NCBI GenBank assembly: GCA_015654595.1 | Contig: JAATGQ010000030.1 | Span: forward strand, 1-64,000 | Origin: Chitinophagales bacterium | GTDB lineage: Bacteria > Bacteroidota > Bacteroidia > Chitinophagales > Chitinophagaceae | DNA: 64,000 bases | Reading direction: 5' to 3' | Shown here: one piece after another, positions 1 to 8,405 of the stretch | Layout: each line of letters starts with the position of its first letter | Position numbering within the stretch: position 1 is the stretch's first letter | Translations under genes and position numbers: made by a program | The notes under the pieces: generated by a model | What the model saw: only the letters and a program-made list of their open reading frames with translations | Told to the model about the DNA's origin: nothing | Databases searched by the model: none

Positions 1-2
1 CC

Positions 3-596
3 CCTCCATTTGGGGCCGCGGCTTCAGCCGGATCAATGCCGGCCGCCGCAACCCCCCCGGTCACCGGATCGACGTCCAGCCCCGGTTCGACGCCCGCCGC
101 TTCAGCGGGATCGACGCGCATCCCCGCCGGCGTGGGCGCCCCTGCCTCTGCCGCTTCGGGCGGCTCGACTCGCGCGGCGACGCCCGGCCTAAGCGCAAAG
201 ATCTTCACTGCCGGGCCTTTCCACAGCACCGCCGATATAAAGGGTGAACCCGTCCGCACAACGGTCCAGGATGCGGTGCATCTTCCTGCCGGTATGCCGA
301 TGGATGGGATGGGGATGAAGCTCGAAGGCTTTATCACCGTGCCAAAGACCGGTATCTATAGCTTTTATTTAGTGTCCGATGATGGCAGCCAGCTGCATAT
401 TGCCGGCCGGCTTGTCGTCGATAACGATGGCCTTCATCCGCCTGCCGAGCGCAGCGGGCAGGTGGCGTTAGCGGCGGGGGCGCATGTCTTTGCGTTGGAC
501 TATATCGATGGGGGAGGAGGCGGAACGCTGAAGTTATCCTATTCCATCAATGGGGGACCTGTCACCGAGGTGCCGGCGGACTGGCTGACGCATTAA
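3..596 (+). CDS. PA14-domain protein, C-terminal fragment (5' truncated)
   Basis: The reading frame is open to the left edge of the window, so this is only the 3' part of a gene; the first ATG at 36 is not a credible start. The first ~55 visible residues are a low-complexity Ala/Gly/Ser/Pro/Thr linker. The rest resembles the C-terminal half of a PA14 domain: a strand ending in GFITVPKTGIYSFYLVSDDGS, then DNDGLHPP, a hydrophobic strand, and a closing GGGGGTLKLSYSINGG segment. In Bacteroidota such domains usually sit at the end of secreted glycosidases (for example GH20 or GH3) and are thought to bind carbohydrate. The enzyme part lies outside the window, so the full function is unknown. It ends 4 bases into the convergent CDF transporter gene. 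Confidence 0.7.
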   Translation, partial: PPFGAAASAGSMPAAATPPVTGSTSSPGSTPAASAGSTRIPAGVGAPASAASGGSTRAATPGLSAKIFTAGPFHSTADIKGEPVRTTVQDAVHLPAGMPMDGMGMKLEGFITVPKTGIYSFYLVSDDGSQLHIAGRLVVDNDGLHPPAERSGQVALAAGAHVFALDYIDGGGGGTLKLSYSINGGPVTEVPADWLTH

Positions 597-1642
597 AGCT
601 TGTGGTGGGCGTCCAGCGGGCTTTGGTGTTTCTGATTCGAGATCACATTCGCCAGTGACCATTCCACCTGCGTTTCAAAGGCATGTTTGCGAACTTCGCA
701 GTCTTCTTTCGTGCAGATGCGGCAGGAAAATTCGACGCAGGGATCCGTGTGCACAAAGAACTCCATCGATTCGCCGAAGGCCTGCGTAAGCTCCGCGTGC
801 GAATCGGCGGGCGGCGCTGGTTTCTTCCGGATAAGCTCGGTCAGTTGATCGATCTCTTCGTGCGCTTCCCGTACATTCAGATACCAGGGCACCGTCAGAT
901 GACAGTCGACGTGCAGCAATCCGCCATACTTAATGACCCGCAGATTATGGAGGTCGATCCAGTTGCTGCGGCGGTGGCTGTTGATATAGGTGATCAGATC
1001 CTGTAGCAGCTTCATGTCCGCCTCATCCATAATGCCTGCGATACTGCTTCGGAGAATATGATAGCCCGTATATAATATGATACCCGCAAAAATGATCGAC
1101 ACGACGCCGTCAAGCCAGCTCAGTTTTGTAAACCAGATGATCAGCAGTCCGATGATGATGCCGGTGGTAGAATAAGTATCCGTTTGAAGGTGACGGCCGC
1201 CAGCCAGGAGCGCCATCGAGTTGTTCTTTCGCCCGCGATAGATACAGATATAACCGACGAGATAGTTGACGGCAGCCGTAAAGCCGATGATGTACATACC
1301 CCTGTCCAGCCGCTGGATCGGATGCGGATGAAGAAATCCGACGATGGCCTCGTAAATAATGATCAGGCCCGCCATAAGCACCAGCGCTCCTTCTACCGCG
1401 GCCGACAGAAATTCCGCCTTGCCATGACCGTATGGATGGTCCTGGTCCCGCGGTTTTGCGGCGACGTGCAGGCTATAAAGTCCGATAGAACCAGCGATGA
1501 CGTTCACTGTGCTTTCGAGCGCATCCGTCAAAACTGCGACGGACTGCGTGAGGTAATAGGCGGCCAGCTTCAGAAAGAAGAGGATGACGGCTACGGCCAC
1601 TACCCAGCGTTGGGTGCTGATATTTTCATTGCTGTTTTGCAT
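593..1642 (-). CDS. Cation diffusion facilitator (CDF) family metal transporter
   Basis: A CDF-type efflux protein of 349 aa that would export a divalent metal such as Zn, Fe or Mn across the inner membrane in exchange for protons. There are about six membrane segments in the first ~220 residues, the metal-site segment TDALESTVN in the second helix, the conserved loop HPYGHGKAEF, and an HxxxD-type site (HLQTD) in the later helix. A cytoplasmic tail follows and carries a cysteine-rich end (CVEFSCRICTKEDC) that could bind metal. The frame extends upstream to a GTG at 1684, but that extension lies in repeat DNA; the ATG at 1642 (MQNSNENIS) gives a normal N-terminus. It lies downstream of the LptG-like gene on the same strand. 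Substrate metal cannot be read from the sequence. Confidence 0.88.
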   Translation of the reverse strand: MQNSNENISTQRWVVAVAVILFFLKLAAYYLTQSVAVLTDALESTVNVIAGSIGLYSLHVAAKPRDQDHPYGHGKAEFLSAAVEGALVLMAGLIIIYEAIVGFLHPHPIQRLDRGMYIIGFTAAVNYLVGYICIYRGRKNNSMALLAGGRHLQTDTYSTTGIIIGLLIIWFTKLSWLDGVVSIIFAGIILYTGYHILRSSIAGIMDEADMKLLQDLITYINSHRRSNWIDLHNLRVIKYGGLLHVDCHLTVPWYLNVREAHEEIDQLTELIRKKPAPPADSHAELTQAFGESMEFFVHTDPCVEFSCRICTKEDCEVRKHAFETQVEWSLANVISNQKHQSPLDAHHKL

Positions 1643-1680
1643 GTTCTCGACTGGCTTTGTTGTGCCGCCTGCGTCCGCCG

Positions 1681-1848
1681 GCACCGCTTTCCGCTGGGCG
1701 GGCGCTCTACCGGGCGCCCTACGCTTCTGTCGATGGGGCAGCGTTCTGCCGCGAGCGCCCTACGCTTCTGCCAGTGGCGCCACAGGGCTATCCGGGCCGG
1801 GCGATCGCCCGCACCGCTTCCGCTGGGCGAGCGCCTTACGCCTCCGCC
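1681..1848. repeat. GC-rich repeats spanning the stop of the LptG-like gene
   Basis: The segment around the stop of the permease gene is repeated downstream of it. On the minus strand the real stop region reads AGGCGTAAGGCGCTCGC, and a copy near 1755-1771 reads AAGCGTAGGGCGCTCGC, keeping a stop (TAA to TAG). A shorter third copy lies near 1713-1730. A longer flank beginning GCACCGCTT also occurs twice, at 1681 and 1811. The array fills the gap to the CDF gene. Confidence 0.75.
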
Positions 1849-3575
1849 GGCGCGGACGCCTTTGGCTTCCGAAGACGGCGCACCAAAGATCTTATATTCC
1901 GGGTAATCCGGTGATAAAACTCCTTATTAAAGAGCTGTGAATCGTTCATGGCCTTATAGGTCAGGAAGAGACCGATGGGAGTAAGGACATAGGTCGACAA
2001 CCAGATACCGCCAAGGGGCGTCATTACCTCCTGGCTGGTCAGCTTCTTGCCGAAGTTGTTGAGCAGGAAGAAGACGACGAAGAAGATCACGGCAAAGACC
2101 AGGGGCATCCCGATACCACCCTTACGGATGATAGAGCCAAGCGGGGCCCCGATAAGAAACATAACGAGTACGGCAACGGCCATACTGATCTTTTCGTGCC
2201 AGTCTATTTCGTATTCGACGAGGTTATGTCTGTCGCCATTGATAAACAACAGCGGTTGCTCGATATTGACCTTGGCCGTGGTGGCAACCCCGAGGGCCTT
2301 GTCTACGACAAGCCTTCGGACACTATCCGGCAGAAGACTGGTAAAGGTCAGGGGCGGGGGCTCTTTCGAGACCGTGCTCTGGTGAGGCAGACCCGGAAGG
2401 GGAGCGTCGCCCAGGGGCTTCGGCTCGGCGGGAGCGGGTTTACCGGCCTTTTTCGCCGCAGCTACTGCTGCAGCATGGACCGAGTCCTGCGTTTTTTTCC
2501 GGGCCTTGTTCAGCGAGTCCTGGGCCTTGTCGAGAGAATCCGCCCGTCTGCGGTCCTTTTGCCAGGTCTTGTTGATAGAGTCACGGGCATAGGTCTCGGA
2601 GAGCAGGAACTTGCTGGGCGTACCGGGAGATCTTTCGATCTGGTCCCAGCCCGTAGTGTCCAGATACTTTGTAAAGGTCAACTCATTCTTAAGAGTGCGG
2701 GCGGAGGCGGCAATGCTCTCGCTATTTTTTTTCTTGATGGAATCGATCGCGTGCTGCAGCTCGGGCAGCTTCTTCATCTGGTGGTTATTCCGGAATGCGC
2801 TGTCACTGGTCCGGTTCATCTTGAAGGAGCTGAGGTCGAGGATCTTTTTATAGCGCGTAAACCCTATCCGTACCAGTGAGCTGCCCGTGGTGACCGTGCG
2901 GTCGTGGTGCTCCTCGTAGCGCCAGCCGTCGTGCAGCGTAAAGACAAGGGATTGCTTGTCGGGGCTCACGACCATCGTTCCCGAATTGGCCACGATCATA
3001 TTGTCCTGCTGGTTGGAGCTGTTTTGTTCGTAGATCACGACGTTGCGGATCGTCGAGTCGTCCTGTTCCTTCTTTCCGATCTTGATCACAAAGCCTTCTA
3101 TCTTATCGTAGAAAACACCTTCCTTGATGTCGAAGGCCGGTTTCTTGACGATGATGTCGTACTTGATGGTACTCATCTTCAGGTTGGCGAGGGGCAGGAT
3201 ATTGTTGTTGAAATAAAAGGCGATCAACGTAAGCAGGACTGAGACAAAGAAAAGGGGCCGCATAAAACGGAGCAGCGAGATACCCGCCGACTTGATGGCA
3301 ACCAGTTCAAAGGTCTCGCCCAGATTCCCGAGGGTCATTATCGAGGACAAAAGGACGGCCAAAGGCAGGGCCAGGGGCACGAGGGTGGCGCTCAGGTACA
3401 TGATCAGCTGAAGAACCGTCATGACGTCGATGCCTTTCCCGACGACGTCGTCGATATAGAGCCAGAAGAACTGCAGGACCAGTACGAACAGCGTAATAAA
3501 GAACGTAGCGATGAAAGGCCCGATAAAGGCCTTTACAATGAGGAGGTCCAGCTTTTTAAACAGGCGGCTAAGCAC
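1836..3575 (-). CDS. LptF/LptG family permease (LPS export)
   Basis: Predicted inner-membrane permease of the YjgP/YjgQ family, one of the two transmembrane partners of the LptB2FG ATPase that extracts lipopolysaccharide from the inner membrane. N-terminal helices (LDLLIVKAFIGPFIATFFITLF and two more) are followed by a long periplasmic region and three C-terminal helices (MAVAVLVMFLIGAPLGSII, MPLVFAVIFFVVFFLLN and a last one). The periplasmic part holds a charged Ala/Lys/Asp-rich insert (about residues 340-400 from this start), common in Bacteroidota members. The frame runs up to 3629, but a perfect TAnnTTTG promoter element lies at 3619-3626 on this strand, so the GTG at 3575 (MLSRLFKKLDLL) is preferred. 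LptF versus LptG cannot be told apart here. Confidence 0.85.
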   Translation of the reverse strand: MLSRLFKKLDLLIVKAFIGPFIATFFITLFVLVLQFFWLYIDDVVGKGIDVMTVLQLIMYLSATLVPLALPLAVLLSSIMTLGNLGETFELVAIKSAGISLLRFMRPLFFVSVLLTLIAFYFNNNILPLANLKMSTIKYDIIVKKPAFDIKEGVFYDKIEGFVIKIGKKEQDDSTIRNVVIYEQNSSNQQDNMIVANSGTMVVSPDKQSLVFTLHDGWRYEEHHDRTVTTGSSLVRIGFTRYKKILDLSSFKMNRTSDSAFRNNHQMKKLPELQHAIDSIKKKNSESIAASARTLKNELTFTKYLDTTGWDQIERSPGTPSKFLLSETYARDSINKTWQKDRRRADSLDKAQDSLNKARKKTQDSVHAAAVAAAKKAGKPAPAEPKPLGDAPLPGLPHQSTVSKEPPPLTFTSLLPDSVRRLVVDKALGVATTAKVNIEQPLLFINGDRHNLVEYEIDWHEKISMAVAVLVMFLIGAPLGSIIRKGGIGMPLVFAVIFFVVFFLLNNFGKKLTSQEVMTPLGGIWLSTYVLTPIGLFLTYKAMNDSQLFNKEFYHRITRNIRSLVRRLRKPKASAPAEA

Positions 3576-3608
3576 AGGCGATGATGTCTTATCTTTATAA
3601 CTAATTAT

Positions 3609-4205
3609 ATGACCGGCGCAAAAATACAACTTTCGACACAGGAAATCGGGCTGGTTACCGATGGAGCGTGGATTTTAACGAAGAATTCGATCGTAGAACG
3701 CGTGATTGCGCTGTTTGCGGCGCTAAGCGAGGAAAAGAGAACGCGCATGGCCGGGTTGGAAGCCGTGGCGGGGGTAGAGGGCCCAAGCCCGAAAATTTCC
3801 CGCGGCGAGAACTATCTCGGACTGCCCTATGTGATGCTCGATTATCCACGGGTCTTTGGCCGTGAGGACGTGCTTGCGATAAGGACCATGTTCTGGTGGG
3901 GCAACAGCATCAGCATAACCCTGCATCTGAAAGGAAGATATCAGCAGCTATTCCTGCCCGTGGTGAAGGCCCGCCAGGCCCGGTTGGCGCAGGCAGGGTT
4001 TCATATCGGGATCTCCGAAGATGAGTGGCGGCACGAGCACACCAAGGAGGTCTACCAGCCTTTGGAGGAAGGTGCCGACTGGGAAAAAAGCCGGGTTTTC
4101 TTAAAGTTGTCCGCAGCAATATCCCTGGACCGTATAAACGAGGCCCCGGTGTGGTTGTCAGAGAAGTACGAGAAGCTAATAGGAGTATTGTTGGAGGAAG
4201 ATTAG
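3609..4205 (+). CDS. Conserved hypothetical protein (198 aa)
   Basis: I do not recognise a named family. The protein is soluble, has no signal peptide or membrane segment, and is mixed alpha/beta by eye, with a recurring pattern of helical stretches (NSIVERVIALFAALSEEKR, DRINEAPVWLSEKYEKLIGVLLEED). Normal codon use over the whole length and the 4-base convergent overlap with the START-like gene support a real gene. The start at 3609 is the only ATG near the N-terminus. A TATCTTTA sequence at 3589-3596 is a plausible near-consensus -7 element. It is divergent from the LptG-like gene, and the two promoters must overlap. Confidence 0.65.
   Translation: MTGAKIQLSTQEIGLVTDGAWILTKNSIVERVIALFAALSEEKRTRMAGLEAVAGVEGPSPKISRGENYLGLPYVMLDYPRVFGREDVLAIRTMFWWGNSISITLHLKGRYQQLFLPVVKARQARLAQAGFHIGISEDEWRHEHTKEVYQPLEEGADWEKSRVFLKLSAAISLDRINEAPVWLSEKYEKLIGVLLEED
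3619..3626 (-). promoter_or_regulatory. -7 promoter element for the LptG-like gene
   Basis: TATTTTTG on the minus strand matches the Bacteroidota -7 consensus TAnnTTTG. Transcription would start near 3612, leaving a leader of about 37 bases to the GTG at 3575. The element overlaps the first codons of the divergent plus-strand gene at 3609. Confidence 0.55.
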
Positions 4206-4582
4206 TTGCCAAGCCGGTGGAAGAGGTCTTTGACCTGGTAATTCCAAAGCTGACTTTGGTCTTTTACTTCACCTTTGCCTGCAAAATCCTTTATGACGAG
4301 TATCGTCTGATTAGTGACTTCCGACTTTTCAATCCGGAATTCAAAATATTCTTCGTCCGGTGCGTCGACCCAGTGAAAGCGGATGAATTTCTCAAATTCA
4401 CTTTCCGTTACTTCCGCTTTATCCGTTGTTCCATTCCAGGAAAAACTAAAAACGCTGTCCCTTTCATCTACTTTATCGGCAAACCATTCCTGCAATCCCG
4501 CCGGGGTGCTCAGAAATTCATATAAGATCGCGGGTGAACATCTGACGGGAAACTCTAAGGTGAATATTTGTTTTTTACTCAT
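4202..4582 (-). CDS. START-like / SRPBCC domain protein
   Basis: A 126-aa single-domain protein of the SRPBCC (Bet v 1-like) fold, close to the Bacteroidota START-like domain and distantly to AHSA1 proteins. The usual order is visible: an N-terminal strand (FTLEFPVRCSPAILYEFLSTPAGLQEWFADKV), a run of strands (VFSFSWNGTTDKAEV, FIRFHWVDAPDEEYFEFRIE, TILVIKDFA), and a C-terminal helix ending LWNYQVKDLFHRLGN. Such proteins hold a hydrophobic ligand pocket or assist chaperones; the ligand here is unknown. The gene ends by overlapping the convergent hypothetical gene by 4 bases. The start at 4582 is the natural first Met. Confidence 0.8.
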   Translation of the reverse strand: MSKKQIFTLEFPVRCSPAILYEFLSTPAGLQEWFADKVDERDSVFSFSWNGTTDKAEVTESEFEKFIRFHWVDAPDEEYFEFRIEKSEVTNQTILVIKDFAGKGEVKDQSQLWNYQVKDLFHRLGN

Positions 4583-4981
4583 TAACTGCGATTGATACTG
4601 TGTTAGGTCCGTTAGTCCTTGTGATTGATTGGTTTAGGTCGTTTACATCCGCTTGGACCCCTTCCTTCCGTCACGCCACAATGATAAAAAAACTTTTCAA
4701 CCATCAAAATTTTTTTTTACTTGTAATTCATTATGGCCATGGGGTGGTTTTTAATCATGTTTTAACCTTTAGGGTCTGATAATCAATCAAATGTTAAAAA
4801 AATTGGTTACGAGGTCAAAAAAGGTTAAATTGCTATTCACATCTACCAGGACTCAAGCGACGACTCAGCGATACAAGAAAAGGATTGTTTATTCGTTTTT
4901 ACCAGAACTAAACACTAACTAAGCAGCCAATACCGATTTATAGCCTTTTAAAAACCTAAAACCCTTTAAAGACCTCTGCCT
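4583..4981. other. Intergenic region upstream of the primary sigma factor
   Basis: About 400 AT-rich bases between divergent genes. It must hold promoters for the START-like gene (minus) and rpoD (plus). Only near-matches to TAnnTTTG are seen (for example TAACCTTT near 4763 and TAGCCTTT near 4940), so no promoter is called. No ORF, RNA or strong hairpin was recognised. Confidence 0.5.
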
Positions 4982-5857
4982 ATGAGCATGCGTCAACTGA
5001 AGATCACGAAGAGCATCACTAATCGTGAATCTAAGACCCTGGAGAAGTACCTGCAGGAAATCGACAAATTCGAGTTGATCAGTCCCGAAGAAGAAGTCAA
5101 GCTCGCCATCCGTATCAAGCAGGGAGATCAAAAAGCTCTTGATAAACTTACAAAAGCTAACCTGCGATTCGTTGTATCGGTCGCAAAGCAGTATCAGAAC
5201 CAGGGATTGTCCCTTCCCGATCTGATCAATGAAGGAAACCTTGGTTTGATCAAAGCCGCACAGCGCTTTGATGAGACCCGCGGTTTTAAATTCATTTCCT
5301 ACGCTGTCTGGTGGATTCGCCAGAGTATTCTACAAGCATTAGCGGAACAGTCTCGTATCGTCAGACTTCCTTTGAACAAGGTGGGGTTGACCAATCGGAT
5401 CCAGAAAGCCTTTTCACAGCTGGAACAGGAGTTCGAACGGGAACCCTCAGCCGAAGAGTTGGCCGAGATCCTGGAGATGGACATCGAGGAAGTTTCTTCC
5501 ACACTGGGGATCTCTGCGCGTCACGTCAGTATGGATACTCCCCTTTCCGAAGGTGAGGACAACACGCTGATCGATGTGCTGGAAAATCCCAACGCTGAAA
5601 GAGCTGAAACAAACATCGAGCACAAAGAATCGCTGAAGCAGGAGATCGATCGTTCGCTCAAAACGTTGACCGAGCGGCAGAAGGAAGTCATTTGTTTCTT
5701 CTTTGGTATCGGGGTCGATCATCCGATGAGTCTCGAAGACATCGGCGAGAAATTCAACCTGACCCGCGAGCGTGTGCGACAGATCAAGGACAAGGCGATC
5801 ACAAAGCTCCGGAGCAATTCCCGGTCGAAGATGCTAAGAAGTTATCTGGGGAACTAG
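4982..5857 (+). CDS. rpoD: RNA polymerase primary sigma factor (RpoD/SigA family)
   Basis: A 291-aa sigma-70 family protein, the length of the Bacteroidota housekeeping sigma factor, which lacks region 1.1 and the long non-conserved region. Visible in order: region 1.2 ([26 protein letters not shown]), region 2 with core-binding and -10 melting residues ([37 protein letters not shown]), region 3, and region 4 with the helix-turn-helix ([28 protein letters not shown]). In this phylum it recognises TTG at -33 and TAnnTTTG at -7. Start at 4982 ([13 protein letters not shown]) matches the family N-terminus. It is monocistronic, with a long upstream region. Confidence 0.96.
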   Translation: MSMRQLKITKSITNRESKTLEKYLQEIDKFELISPEEEVKLAIRIKQGDQKALDKLTKANLRFVVSVAKQYQNQGLSLPDLINEGNLGLIKAAQRFDETRGFKFISYAVWWIRQSILQALAEQSRIVRLPLNKVGLTNRIQKAFSQLEQEFEREPSAEELAEILEMDIEEVSSTLGISARHVSMDTPLSEGEDNTLIDVLENPNAERAETNIEHKESLKQEIDRSLKTLTERQKEVICFFFGIGVDHPMSLEDIGEKFNLTRERVRQIKDKAITKLRSNSRSKMLRSYLGN

Positions 5858-5993
5858 GGGAAGGGCGGCCCGGGTTTGGGCGGCCAGCGTTTGAGCGGTT
5901 CAAGTAAATCAGGCCCGGAGGGCATTTTTAAAAATTAAACGAAATCCAACTATAGACAACTTTACACTTTAAATTTTTGTAATTTCGCAGCCC

Positions 5994-6029
5994 GAGTGAA
6001 TGTATAAATACATTCACTCTTTTTATTTG
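5994..6029 (+). terminator. Perfect hairpin with T-tract in the ffh leader
   Basis: GAGTGAATGTAT (5994-6005) and ATACATTCACTC (6008-6019) form a perfect 12-bp stem with a 2-base spacer, followed by TTTTT at 6020-6024. It lies 40 bases before ffh. A promoter-like TAATTTCG sits just upstream at about 5980-5987, so the hairpin could be a terminator of upstream transcripts or an attenuator inside the ffh leader. The minimal spacer means a real RNA loop would open a few pairs. Confidence 0.6.
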
Positions 6030-6067
6030 AACCACGGCGGCCCCCGGGCCCCTCAAAATGTCAAAAA

Positions 6068-7381
6068 ATGTTCGAAAATCTTTCAGAGCGGCTAGACTCA
6101 GCGTTTAAGCAGATAAAAGGCGAAGGCCGGATAACCGAACTGAACATTGCGGCAACCGTAAAAGATATTCGTCGTGCGCTGATCGACGCCGATGTCAACT
6201 TCAAGATAGCAAAAGAATTTACCGATACAGTCCGGGAAAAAGCGCTGGGTAATAAGGTGTTGACCGCGGTCAGCCCCGGGCAGCTGATGGTCAAGATCGT
6301 AAAGGACGAGCTGGTAGAACTGATGGGGGGCTCCGAAAGCGAGCTCAACGCAAAGGGAAACCCCGCCGTCATCCTGATCGCCGGTCTGCAGGGTAGCGGT
6401 AAAACCACTTTCAGCGGCAAACTAGCCAACTACCTGAAGGGTCGTAAAGGACTTTCTCCCCTTCTCGTTGCGGCGGATATCTATCGCCCTGCGGCCATCG
6501 AGCAGCTGAAAGTACTCGGCAGCCAGATCGGCGTCGATGTCTACAATGAACCCGAGAACAAGGATGCCGTCTCCATCGCCCAAAATGCGATCAAAGAAGC
6601 CCGCTCAAAGAACAAGAACGTCGTCATCATCGATACGGCAGGCCGTCTCGCCATCGACGAGGTGATGATGCAGGAGGTCGCGGCCGTCAAGGCAGCCGTC
6701 AGTCCAAACGAGATCCTGTTTGTCGTCGACTCCATGACCGGCCAGGATGCCGTCAATACCGCCAAGGCCTTCAACGACCGCCTTGACTTCTCCGGTGTCG
6801 TACTGACAAAACTGGACGGTGATACCCGCGGCGGGGCCGCCCTTTCCATCAAATACACCGTCAACAAGCCCATCAAGTTTATCAGCAGCGGAGAAAAAAT
6901 GGATACGTTGGACGTATTCTATCCCGAGCGTATGGCGCAGCGTATCCTGGGTATGGGCGATATCACTACCCTGGTGGAAAAAGCACAGGCCCAATTCGAC
7001 GAGGCCGAGGCAAAGAAGCTGGAGAAGAAGATCAGGAAGAACCAGTTCGACTTCGAAGATTTCAAGCAGCAGCTGGAGCAGATCAAGAAGATGGGTAATA
7101 TCAAGGATCTGTTGGGCATGATCCCTGGTGTGGGCAAAGCCATCAAGGATATTGATATCAGCGACGACGCTTTCAAGGGTATCGAAGCGATCATCAATTC
7201 CATGACGCCCTTCGAGCGGGCCAATCCCGATACCATCGATCAAAGCCGCCGGAAGCGTCTGGCAAAGGGTTGTGGAAAGGATATCAACGAGATCAATGCT
7301 TTTCTGAAGCAATTCGAGCAGATGAAGCAGATGATGAAAATGATGAATAAAATGCCCATGGGGGCCATGCGCCGGCGGTAA
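6068..7381 (+). CDS. ffh: Signal recognition particle protein Ffh (SRP54)
   Basis: The 437-aa GTPase of the signal recognition particle. With 4.5S RNA it binds signal sequences of nascent membrane and secreted proteins and delivers ribosomes to FtsY. N domain: residues 1-95. G domain: P-loop GLQGSGKTT at about 106-114, DTAGRL near 190, and TKLDGDTRGGAALS near 247-260. The methionine-rich M domain runs from about 300 to the end (QMKQMMKMMNKMPMGAMRRR). Length is normal. No SRP RNA gene is recognised next to it. Its 3' end, including the TAA stop, is reiterated in the DNA that follows. Confidence 0.97.
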   Translation: MFENLSERLDSAFKQIKGEGRITELNIAATVKDIRRALIDADVNFKIAKEFTDTVREKALGNKVLTAVSPGQLMVKIVKDELVELMGGSESELNAKGNPAVILIAGLQGSGKTTFSGKLANYLKGRKGLSPLLVAADIYRPAAIEQLKVLGSQIGVDVYNEPENKDAVSIAQNAIKEARSKNKNVVIIDTAGRLAIDEVMMQEVAAVKAAVSPNEILFVVDSMTGQDAVNTAKAFNDRLDFSGVVLTKLDGDTRGGAALSIKYTVNKPIKFISSGEKMDTLDVFYPERMAQRILGMGDITTLVEKAQAQFDEAEAKKLEKKIRKNQFDFEDFKQQLEQIKKMGNIKDLLGMIPGVGKAIKDIDISDDAFKGIEAIINSMTPFERANPDTIDQSRRKRLAKGCGKDINEINAFLKQFEQMKQMMKMMNKMPMGAMRRR

Positions 7382-7510
7382 GCGCACCCGATATCGGCCA
7401 TCGCGCCGGTAGGGGGGGACCCACGGACATCGGCCATGGAGCCGATAGACGTCCGACATTCAGCCATGGCGCCGGTAAACGCGCCCGATATCGGCCATCG
7501 CCGGCGATAG
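7363..7510 (+). repeat. Five-copy repeat beginning at the ffh stop codon
   Basis: A core of the form GGCCATnGnGCCGGTAA/G occurs at about 7363, 7396, 7432, 7463 and 7493, spaced 30 to 36 bases apart. The first copy is the coding end of ffh with its TAA; the others end in TAG, TAG, TAA and TAG. The longer flank CCCGATATCGGCCATCG is identical at 7387-7403 and 7484-7500. The repeats are internally dyadic and could also fold. Confidence 0.8.
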
Positions 7511-7833
7511 TCCAAAGGGCCGAAAAAAAATACAAGCCCTCTACGGCAACTGACGGAGTGACCTTGTTGGGGTATATAATGGCTTTTGAGGATGACAGCA
7601 CGGTCAAACGGAGGCACGTATATTGCGATCTTTAAATATGAGGAAACCTAGACTGGGCAAGGATTTTGTGTTGCCCGTGTTAAAAATATCCCCATTCATA
7701 AAATAGTCGCCGCAACATTCGGTCTTTAATTCCTGAAGTATTATTTTTGAAATATGACAGTGGATAGCTAGTTTTGCAATCCCAAATTGGAAATGTAACC
7801 TTATTTGTTCACGCATTTAAATTTCTATTTAAA
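7511..7833 (+). other. Leader region upstream of rpsP
   Basis: About 320 bases between the ffh-associated repeats and rpsP, turning AT-rich towards the gene. It should contain the rpsP promoter, but no clear TAnnTTTG match is seen. No ORF of convincing codon use was found; the frame continuing upstream of rpsP to 7774 is not needed because a canonical S16 start lies at 7834. Confidence 0.45.
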
Positions 7834-8289
7834 ATGCCAGTTAAAATCAGACTGCAACGCCACGGGTCTAAAAAAAGGCCGTTTTACTTTATCGTAGTAG
7901 CGGATGCCCGTGCACCCCGGGATGGTAAATTCATCCAAAAAATCGGTACTTACAATCCTCTGACTGTTCCCGCTTCAGTACAATTGGATCGCCAGAAGGC
8001 GCTCGATTGGCTGCACAAAGGTGCTCAGCCTACGGATACAGTACGCCGTATTCTTTCTTACAAAGGTGTTCTCTATCTGAAACACTTATTGCGTGGTGTC
8101 AAATTAGGGTTATTCGATGACGCGGCTGCTATGGAAAAATTCAAGAAGTGGCATGGCGAGCACGAAGCCCAAATGAAGAAGCGCCAGGAAGAAAATCGTA
8201 AAGCACGCCCTGGTCGTAGAGGCCCTGGTGGAGCGCCCATGAGGAGAGTAGAAAGGAAGAGCGAAGGCGGTCCCGCCCAGGAAGCTTAA
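7834..8289 (+). CDS. rpsP: 30S ribosomal protein S16
   Basis: Small-subunit ribosomal protein needed for 30S assembly. The start [19 protein letters not shown] is the S16 signature, followed by [23 protein letters not shown]. At 151 aa it is nearly twice the E. coli length because of a C-terminal Lys/Arg/Ala/Gly-rich extension from about residue 95, as is usual in Bacteroidota. Upstream in-frame sequence (from 7774) has no S16 similarity, so the start is set at 7834. It is followed by a strong terminator and then rimM, the conserved rpsP-rimM order. Confidence 0.96.
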   Translation: MPVKIRLQRHGSKKRPFYFIVVADARAPRDGKFIQKIGTYNPLTVPASVQLDRQKALDWLHKGAQPTDTVRRILSYKGVLYLKHLLRGVKLGLFDDAAAMEKFKKWHGEHEAQMKKRQEENRKARPGRRGPGGAPMRRVERKSEGGPAQEA

Positions 8290-8329
8290 TCATCGACAAT
8301 CCTTCGAGTGTTCATTATGTAATTTTTGG

Positions 8330-8359
8330 CAGGAGGCTTTCGGGCCTCCTGTTTTTTTT
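8330..8359 (+). terminator. Rho-independent terminator between rpsP and rimM
   Basis: Stem CAGGAGGC (8330-8337) / GCCTCCTG (8344-8351), 6-base loop, then eight T at 8352-8359. It lies 40 bases after rpsP and 46 bases before rimM, so it would terminate or attenuate rimM transcription from the rpsP promoter. Confidence 0.85.
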
Positions 8360-8405
8360 GATCGACCAGCAGGTCGAAGTTGGGCCTCCCCGAGGCCGAC
8401 GATTT

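Noticed and set aside
6605-7459. 284-aa open frame antisense to ffh
   Set aside because: Mirror of a highly conserved gene; His/Asp/Leu-rich composition is an artefact of the complementary codons.
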